A stretch of DNA of 10,845 nt from Saprospiraceae bacterium (GTDB lineage: Bacteria; Bacteroidota; Bacteroidia; Chitinophagales; Saprospiraceae): contig JAHDBO010000049.1 of the NCBI GenBank assembly GCA_020630355.1, positions 1 to 10,845 of the forward strand. The letters are read 5' to 3'. Below the pieces are notes generated by a model. That model saw only the letters and a program-made list of their open reading frames with translations. It was not told the origin of the DNA and searched no databases. This document shows, piece by piece, positions 7,601 through 10,845 of this stretch. Numbering within the stretch: the stretch's first letter is position 1; each line of letters opens with the position of its first letter. Made by a program: the position numbers and the translations under genes.

Positions 7601-8566
7601 TTAAAAATACCGCTCAGGAATCAAGTAATGCTTTACGTAGTCTTCTATGCCTTCTTCTAGGCTATGAAAGCCGTCTGTATATCCCAAATCAATAAACTTC
7701 TGCATATTGGCCTCTGTGAAATATTGATAGGTATCCCGAATATCTTCAGGCGTATCGATGAAGGAAATATTTGACCTAAGCCCCATTGCTTTGAAAGTAT
7801 TGGTAGTCAAATCCAGAAAAGTGCGCGCCTTTCCTGTACCTAGGTTATAAATGCCGCTTTTGGTCGGGTAGCGCATCAAAAAAGTGCAGGCTTTGACGAC
7901 ATCTTTGACGTAGATGAAATCTCTGGACTGGTGGCCGTTCTCAAAATCAGGACGGTGCGAACGAAATAGTTTCATGCCTCCCGTTGCCTTAATTTGCCGA
8001 AAGGCATGGAATATCACGGAAGCCATCCTGCCTTTATGGTATTCATTCGGGCCGTAAACGTTGAAGAATTTCAAGCCTGCCCAGAAGGGGGGGGCTTCTT
8101 GCTGTTGCTTAGCCCAAATGTCGAAATCGTTCTTAGAGTCACCGTAAGGATTGAGCGGTTTCAATTGCTCGATATTGGATTCATCGTCGTTATAACCGAG
8201 TTCCCCAGCACCATAGGTTGCCGCAGAAGAAGCATAAACCAATGGGATTTGATATTCGACACAAGCATTCCAAACCGTCTTGGAATAATTGAGGTTGAGT
8301 TCGTCAAAAATGGCCTTGCTTTGTTCGGTCGTATCAGTGCGGGCACCGAGGTGGAAGACAAAATTCACATTTCGAGCATTTGCCATGAGCCAAGCATGAA
8401 ATAGCTTCCTATCAACTTTCTCTAAGTATTTTTTACCTTCTAAATTTGGTTGTTTGTCCGCTCTGGAAAAATCGTCAACCAAAACGAGATTTTCATATCC
8501 CTCCTGATTCAATTGACTTGCCAAGCAACTTCCTATAAATCCTGCTGCGCCCGTTACGACTATCAT
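7601..8566 (-). CDS. rfaD: ADP-L-glycero-D-manno-heptose 6-epimerase
   Basis: RfaD/HldD inverts C6 of ADP-D-glycero-D-manno-heptose to give the L,D form used in the LPS inner core; it is an NADP-dependent extended short-chain dehydrogenase acting in the cytosol. From the ATG at 8564-8566 the product is 321 residues (E. coli about 310). Visible parts are the Rossmann loop GAAGFIG at 6-12, HLGARTDTTE at 72-81, YASSAATYG at 111-119, the catalytic Tyr141 and Lys145 in YGDSK, and the family-specific FFNVYGPNEYHKGRMASV at 167-184. A longer reading from TTG at 8620 adds 18 residues before the Rossmann strand and would put the -7 box inside the gene, so the ATG is preferred. A run of eight C residues on the coding strand (8087-8094) encodes Ala-Pro-Pro near residue 159. 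It is first in the rfaD-peptidase-thyA run; no other LPS gene is in view. Confidence 0.95.
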   Translation of the reverse strand: MIVVTGAAGFIGSCLASQLNQEGYENLVLVDDFSRADKQPNLEGKKYLEKVDRKLFHAWLMANARNVNFVFHLGARTDTTEQSKAIFDELNLNYSKTVWNACVEYQIPLVYASSAATYGAGELGYNDDESNIEQLKPLNPYGDSKNDFDIWAKQQQEAPPFWAGLKFFNVYGPNEYHKGRMASVIFHAFRQIKATGGMKLFRSHRPDFENGHQSRDFIYVKDVVKACTFLMRYPTKSGIYNLGTGKARTFLDLTTNTFKAMGLRSNISFIDTPEDIRDTYQYFTEANMQKFIDLGYTDGFHSLEEGIEDYVKHYLIPERYF

Positions 8567-8580
8567 ATTTTCTTTTTTTG

Positions 8581-8588
8581 CAAAAATA
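8581..8588 (-). promoter_or_regulatory. Probable -7 box of the rfaD promoter (TATTTTTG)
   Basis: The minus strand reads TATTTTTG, a full match to TAnnTTTG, 14 bases upstream of the rfaD ATG. The predicted leader is about 9 bases. TTG elements on the same strand exist at 8603-8605 (14-base spacer) and 8618-8620 (29-base spacer); neither has the usual spacing. Confidence 0.45.
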
Positions 8589-8752
8589 GCTCTAGTGCTG
8601 GTCAAAAGATAACTTCCCAATTAGGATTTTGGCGAATAGCTTGAAAAAACTCATTATCCATCGTTTTTCCATTGCCAAGGGCATCCCTTTGGGGCGCTAT
8701 TGCACCAAAAATCGCTAAGTTAATTTTATGAGGGTTTCTTATTCGCTTTCTA

Positions 8753-8784
8753 TTTGGGAATTGATGGGAGAACTTTTAGTTTTA
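8753..8784 (+). promoter_or_regulatory. Weak promoter candidate for the dehydrogenase gene
   Basis: TTTG at 8753-8756 and TAGTTTTA at 8777-8784 are 20 bases apart. The spacing is good, but the -7 box misses the final G of TAnnTTTG. It would give a leader of about 55 bases. Confidence 0.3.
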
Positions 8785-8845
8785 ATGGGAAGATGGGATT
8801 TGTTTATGTTAGTGTCAAAGTTCAATGTATATTTAAAACAATATC

Positions 8846-9640
8846 ATGTTCAAAAATAAAACGATATGGATAACGGGGGCTTCTTCTGGGATTGGAGAGG
8901 CGCTGGCTTATGCTTTTGCTCAGCATGGCGCACGCTTGATTTTGTCGGCTAGAAATGTCGATAAATTGGCGAAAGTGAAGGAGCAATGCCTACAATACGG
9001 AGGGGAGGCCATCGTACAGCCTTTGGACTTGAGCGATTTTGACCGTATTCCTCAAAAAATAAATCCCATCTTGGAAATGTACCCTAAGATTGATATTCTC
9101 GTCAATAATGGGGGAATATCCCAAAGGGGATTGGTACAGGAGACCAAGCTTGAAGTGACGAAGCGTATTTTAGATGTCAATTTCCTAGGACAGGTAGCGA
9201 TGACGAAGGCAGTACTGCCGACGATGTTGTCGCATAAACTAGGGCATATTGTGGTCATTTCGAGTGTGGTCGGAAAATTTGGAACGCCTAGGCGTTCGTC
9301 TTATTCGGCCTCCAAACATGCCTTACATGGTTTTTTCGATGCTTTAAGGGCAGAACTGGTTGATGACAATATCAAAGTGACTTTGATTTGTCCTGGTTAT
9401 ATTCGAACCAATATTTCCTATAATGCTTTGAATCCCAATGGCGACAAACATGCCCAACTAGACCCAGGACAAGCAGCAGGGATGAGTGCGGAGAAATTTG
9501 CAAAAAAAGTATTGAAAGTTATCAAAAAACAGAAAAGAGAAGCCTACATTGGCGGTGCAAAAGAAATTTTTGGTATCTATCTCAAGCGATTTTTCCCAGG
9601 CTTCTTCGCCCGATTCATCGCCAGAACCAAAGTCACCTGA
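8846..9640 (+). CDS. Short-chain dehydrogenase/reductase, DHRS7-like
   Basis: A classical SDR of 264 residues: an NAD(P)-dependent oxidoreductase acting on an unknown carbonyl or alcohol. The cofactor motif TGASSGIG is at 10-17, the fold-stabilising motif NNGG at 87-90 (most classical SDRs have NNAG), Asn112 in VNFLG, and the catalytic triad is Ser140, Tyr153 and Lys157 (SSYSASKHALHGFFDALRAEL). ICPGYIRTNIS at 181-191 follows the active site. LVNNGGISQRGLVQET strongly resembles the LVNNGGMSQRSL segment of animal DHRS7, so it belongs near that group rather than to FabG-type reductases. The C-terminus is basic with aromatic residues (YLKRFFPGFFARFIARTK), perhaps for membrane association. The ATG at 8846 stands directly before the first Rossmann strand. 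It precedes panB by 161 bases but has its own terminator-like hairpin, so no shared pathway is implied. Confidence 0.92.
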   Translation: MFKNKTIWITGASSGIGEALAYAFAQHGARLILSARNVDKLAKVKEQCLQYGGEAIVQPLDLSDFDRIPQKINPILEMYPKIDILVNNGGISQRGLVQETKLEVTKRILDVNFLGQVAMTKAVLPTMLSHKLGHIVVISSVVGKFGTPRRSSYSASKHALHGFFDALRAELVDDNIKVTLICPGYIRTNISYNALNPNGDKHAQLDPGQAAGMSAEKFAKKVLKVIKKQKREAYIGGAKEIFGIYLKRFFPGFFARFIARTKVT

Positions 9641-9663
9641 ATATCCTTCAAATATTCATTTTT
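9638..9663 (+). terminator. Terminator-like hairpin overlapping the dehydrogenase stop
   Basis: TGAATAT (9638-9644) and ATATTCA (9652-9658) form a perfect 7-bp stem with a 7-base loop, followed by five T residues (9659-9663). The first arm begins with the TGA stop codon itself. The stem is AT-rich and so weak, but the shape and position fit a factor-independent terminator. Confidence 0.4.
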
Positions 9664-9678
9664 CACTAGACATTATTC

Positions 9679-9686
9679 TATTTTTG
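9679..9686 (+). promoter_or_regulatory. Probable -7 box of the panB promoter (TATTTTTG)
   Basis: TATTTTTG fully matches TAnnTTTG and lies just past the dehydrogenase terminator. The predicted start near 9692 gives a leader of about 110 bases. That leader holds an AT-rich 7-bp inverted repeat, GATTTTA and TAAAATC at 9759-9765 and 9769-9775, of unknown meaning. No -33 element is seen at the usual distance. Confidence 0.35.
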
Positions 9687-9801
9687 ATTTTGGTAAAAAC
9701 AGTAGGCTATAAAAGAATGATTTTCAATCTAATCTTTAAAGACTAATTACTAATCTCTGATTTTAGAATAAAATCTACTATTCATTTTCAATTACTAAAA
9801 G

Positions 9802-10617
9802 ATGTCCGTTAACAAAGAAATCAAAAGAATCACGACCCATGTCCTTCAGGCCATGAAAGCGAAGGGAGAGCGCATTGCCATGCTGACGGCTTACGATTTT
9901 TCGATGGCGCGCATTCTGGACGAGGCAGGGATTGACATATTATTGGTTGGGGATTCTGCCTCTAATGTGATGGCAGGGCACGAGACGACCTTGCCGATTA
10001 CGCTTGACCAGATGATTTATCATGCCTCCTCTGTGATTAGAGGGGTGAAAAGAGCTTTGGTGGTGGTGGATTTACCTTTTGGTTCGTATCAAGGAAACTC
10101 TAAGAAAGCCTTGGAGTCTACGATTCAAATTATGAAGGAATCAGGGGCGCATGCCATCAAACTAGAAGGTGGCTCGGAGGTGAAAGAGTCCATCACTAGG
10201 ATATTATCGGCTGGTGTACCCGTCATGGGGCATCTAGGTTTGACACCACAATCTATTTATAAATTTGGCACTTACACTGTTCGTGCCAAGCAAGAAGAAG
10301 AAGCCAAAAAACTCATCGAAGATGCGATGCTGCTACAAGAATTGGGTTGCTTTGCTATTGTCCTGGAAAAAATTCCTGCCGCATTGACGAAGCAGGTTTC
10401 TGAGATGCTGACGATTCCAACAATAGGTATTGGCGCTGGGATGCACGCAGATGGTCAAGTACTCGTAACGCACGATATGCTAGGGATTACCAAGGATTTT
10501 CAGCCTCGTTTTTTGAGGACTTATTTAGATTTGTTTGAAGGGATCAAAGGGGCGACGGCTAACTATATTACTGATGTGAAAAGCCGTGATTTCCCGAACG
10601 AAACGGAGCAATATTAA
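9802..10617 (+). CDS. panB: 3-methyl-2-oxobutanoate hydroxymethyltransferase (ketopantoate hydroxymethyltransferase)
   Basis: PanB adds a hydroxymethyl group from 5,10-methylenetetrahydrofolate to 2-oxoisovalerate, making ketopantoate, the first committed step to pantothenate and coenzyme A. The 271-residue TIM-barrel protein (E. coli 264) begins its core at TAYDFSMARILDEAG. Metal ligands are Asp51 in LLVGDSASNVMAGH, Asp90 in VVVDLPFGSYQG and Glu122 in AIKLEGG, with Lys120 beside it. Glu189 in VLEKIP is the catalytic base, and IGIGAGMHADGQVLVTHDMLG at 208-228 is the closing signature. These match E. coli Asp45, Asp84, Glu114, Lys112 and Glu181. The ATG at 9802-9804 gives the normal N-terminus. 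The usual partners panC and panD are not in the window. It shares the folate one-carbon donor with ThyA, but nothing in the layout links the two genes. Confidence 0.98.
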   Translation: MSVNKEIKRITTHVLQAMKAKGERIAMLTAYDFSMARILDEAGIDILLVGDSASNVMAGHETTLPITLDQMIYHASSVIRGVKRALVVVDLPFGSYQGNSKKALESTIQIMKESGAHAIKLEGGSEVKESITRILSAGVPVMGHLGLTPQSIYKFGTYTVRAKQEEEAKKLIEDAMLLQELGCFAIVLEKIPAALTKQVSEMLTIPTIGIGAGMHADGQVLVTHDMLGITKDFQPRFLRTYLDLFEGIKGATANYITDVKSRDFPNETEQY

Positions 10618-10742
10618 GAAAGAAGATTTGAGGATGGGAGGATTAATTGAGGTGATTAGTGAAATTTGAATGTCAGTGTTTGTGTTATTGTCAAACAAGG
10701 AAAGATGAAAAATCATTTGTTGGCTCTGACGGTTACGACGTC

Positions 10743-10845
10743 TTATAATATGTTCAATGATGAGCGCTTGTACAAACCCTGTTCGTCGAGCTGAATATCT
10801 AGCACATCAGGTTGATGTCGGAACACCAAGCTCATCAGTTGGCAA
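10743..10845 (-). pseudogene. Remnant of an RNA 2'-phosphotransferase (KptA/Tpt1) N-terminus, cut by the window edge
   Basis: On the minus strand, codons from 10844 to the TAA at 10743-10745 read QLMSLVFRHQPDVLDIQLDEQG, then LYKRSSLNIL and stop. The first part matches the KptA/Tpt1 start (E. coli KptA: KFLSFVLRHKPEAIGIVLDREGW) with identical spacing of the RH.P, LD and G positions. KptA removes the 2'-phosphate left at RNA splice or repair junctions, passing it to NAD. After the glycine the match stops, while another frame continues FVQALIIEHI, resembling the next family segment (GWxxVxxLI), so a frameshift is likely. Only 125 bases separate the stop from panB, far too few for the remaining ~150 residues. 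The N-terminus lies beyond the right edge. The family match is fairly secure; the inactive state is an inference. Confidence 0.5.

Larger units (their letters stand above)
8567..8845. other. Divergent intergenic region between rfaD and the dehydrogenase gene
   Basis: These 279 bases hold the rfaD -7 box (8581-8588), a short GC-rich stem-loop and a weak promoter candidate for the plus-strand gene. The stem-loop is at 8675-8692: CCAAGGG, loop CAT, CCCTTTGG with one bulged T. On the minus strand a 19-codon frame (ATG at 8659-8661, TGA at 8602-8604, MDNEFFQAIRQNPNWEVIF) precedes rfaD and sits in a longer frame open from about 8775. I do not recognise the peptide and do not call it a gene. Confidence 0.5.

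Noticed and set aside
7994..8404. 136-codon plus-strand frame inside rfaD
   Set aside because: It is antisense to a well-conserved rfaD segment and has no recognisable domain; it is a shadow of the real gene.
8567..8620. TTG start that extends RfaD by 18 residues
   Set aside because: The Rossmann strand MIVVTGAAGFIG begins at the ATG at 8566 as in E. coli HldD, and a TATTTTTG promoter box lies inside the extension.
9549..9746. 65-codon frame crossing the end of the dehydrogenase gene
   Set aside because: Its first half is an out-of-frame reading of the dehydrogenase C-terminus, and the rest is AT-rich intergenic DNA containing promoter- and terminator-like sequence.
10677..10697. TGTTTG/CAAACA inverted repeat after panB
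   Set aside because: It has a six-base stem with no U-tract on the plus strand, so it is not convincing as the panB terminator.
10525..10716. 63-codon minus-strand frame over the panB 3' end
   Set aside because: It overlaps conserved panB codons in antisense. Only the frame upstream of it (from about 10780) has possible KptA-like residues, and those are described with the remnant.
10705..10794. Plus-strand 29-codon frame MKNHLLALTVTT... with a purine-rich sequence before its ATG
   Set aside because: It is short and of no recognised family, and it lies antisense to the KptA-like frame, whose motif match is specific.

Overview
The window looks like ordinary chromosome from a member of the phylum Bacteroidota. 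The evidence is moderate to low GC, coding sequences without a clear Shine-Dalgarno sequence, repeated -7 boxes of the form TAnnTTTG just upstream of genes, a Bacteroidota-style lipoprotein signal, and a soluble receiver-PAS-kinase-receiver-HPt hybrid kinase. The genus cannot be read from the sequence.

Layout, left to right. Bases 1-236 hold what may be the last codons of a plus-strand gene (stop at 28-30), then two strong inverted repeats that read as terminators for ndk, which lies on the minus strand at 237-656. A divergent intergenic region (657-910) carries promoter-like boxes for ndk (minus) and for a plus-strand block. That block is a DHH/DHHA1 phosphoesterase of the NrnA type (911-1921), an FKBP-type prolyl isomerase lipoprotein (1994-2935) and a hybrid sensor kinase (2928-5261). 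The last two overlap by 8 bases. The kinase converges on thyA with a 30-base gap. A minus-strand block reads rfaD (7601-8566), a Xaa-Pro aminopeptidase of family M24B (6171-7541) and thyA (5292-6071), with gaps of 59 and 99 bases; it could be one operon. After a divergent intergenic region (8567-8845) come a DHRS7-like short-chain dehydrogenase (8846-9640) and panB (9802-10617) on the plus strand. At the right edge, the minus strand carries a short frame with the N-terminal signature of RNA 2'-phosphotransferase (KptA/Tpt1). It stops after about 34 codons and looks like a broken remnant.

Most genes are housekeeping functions: nucleotide supply (ndk, thyA), nanoRNA/pAp turnover (nrnA), LPS inner-core heptose (rfaD), peptide turnover (pepP-like) and pantothenate/CoA synthesis (panB). 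The least ordinary part is the FKBP lipoprotein overlapping the hybrid kinase. The FKBP has a degenerate extra domain and an altered active-site residue, and the kinase has a LOV-like PAS domain without the photoactive cysteine. I see no mobile element, CRISPR array, tRNA or rRNA, and no clear new defence or biosynthetic system.
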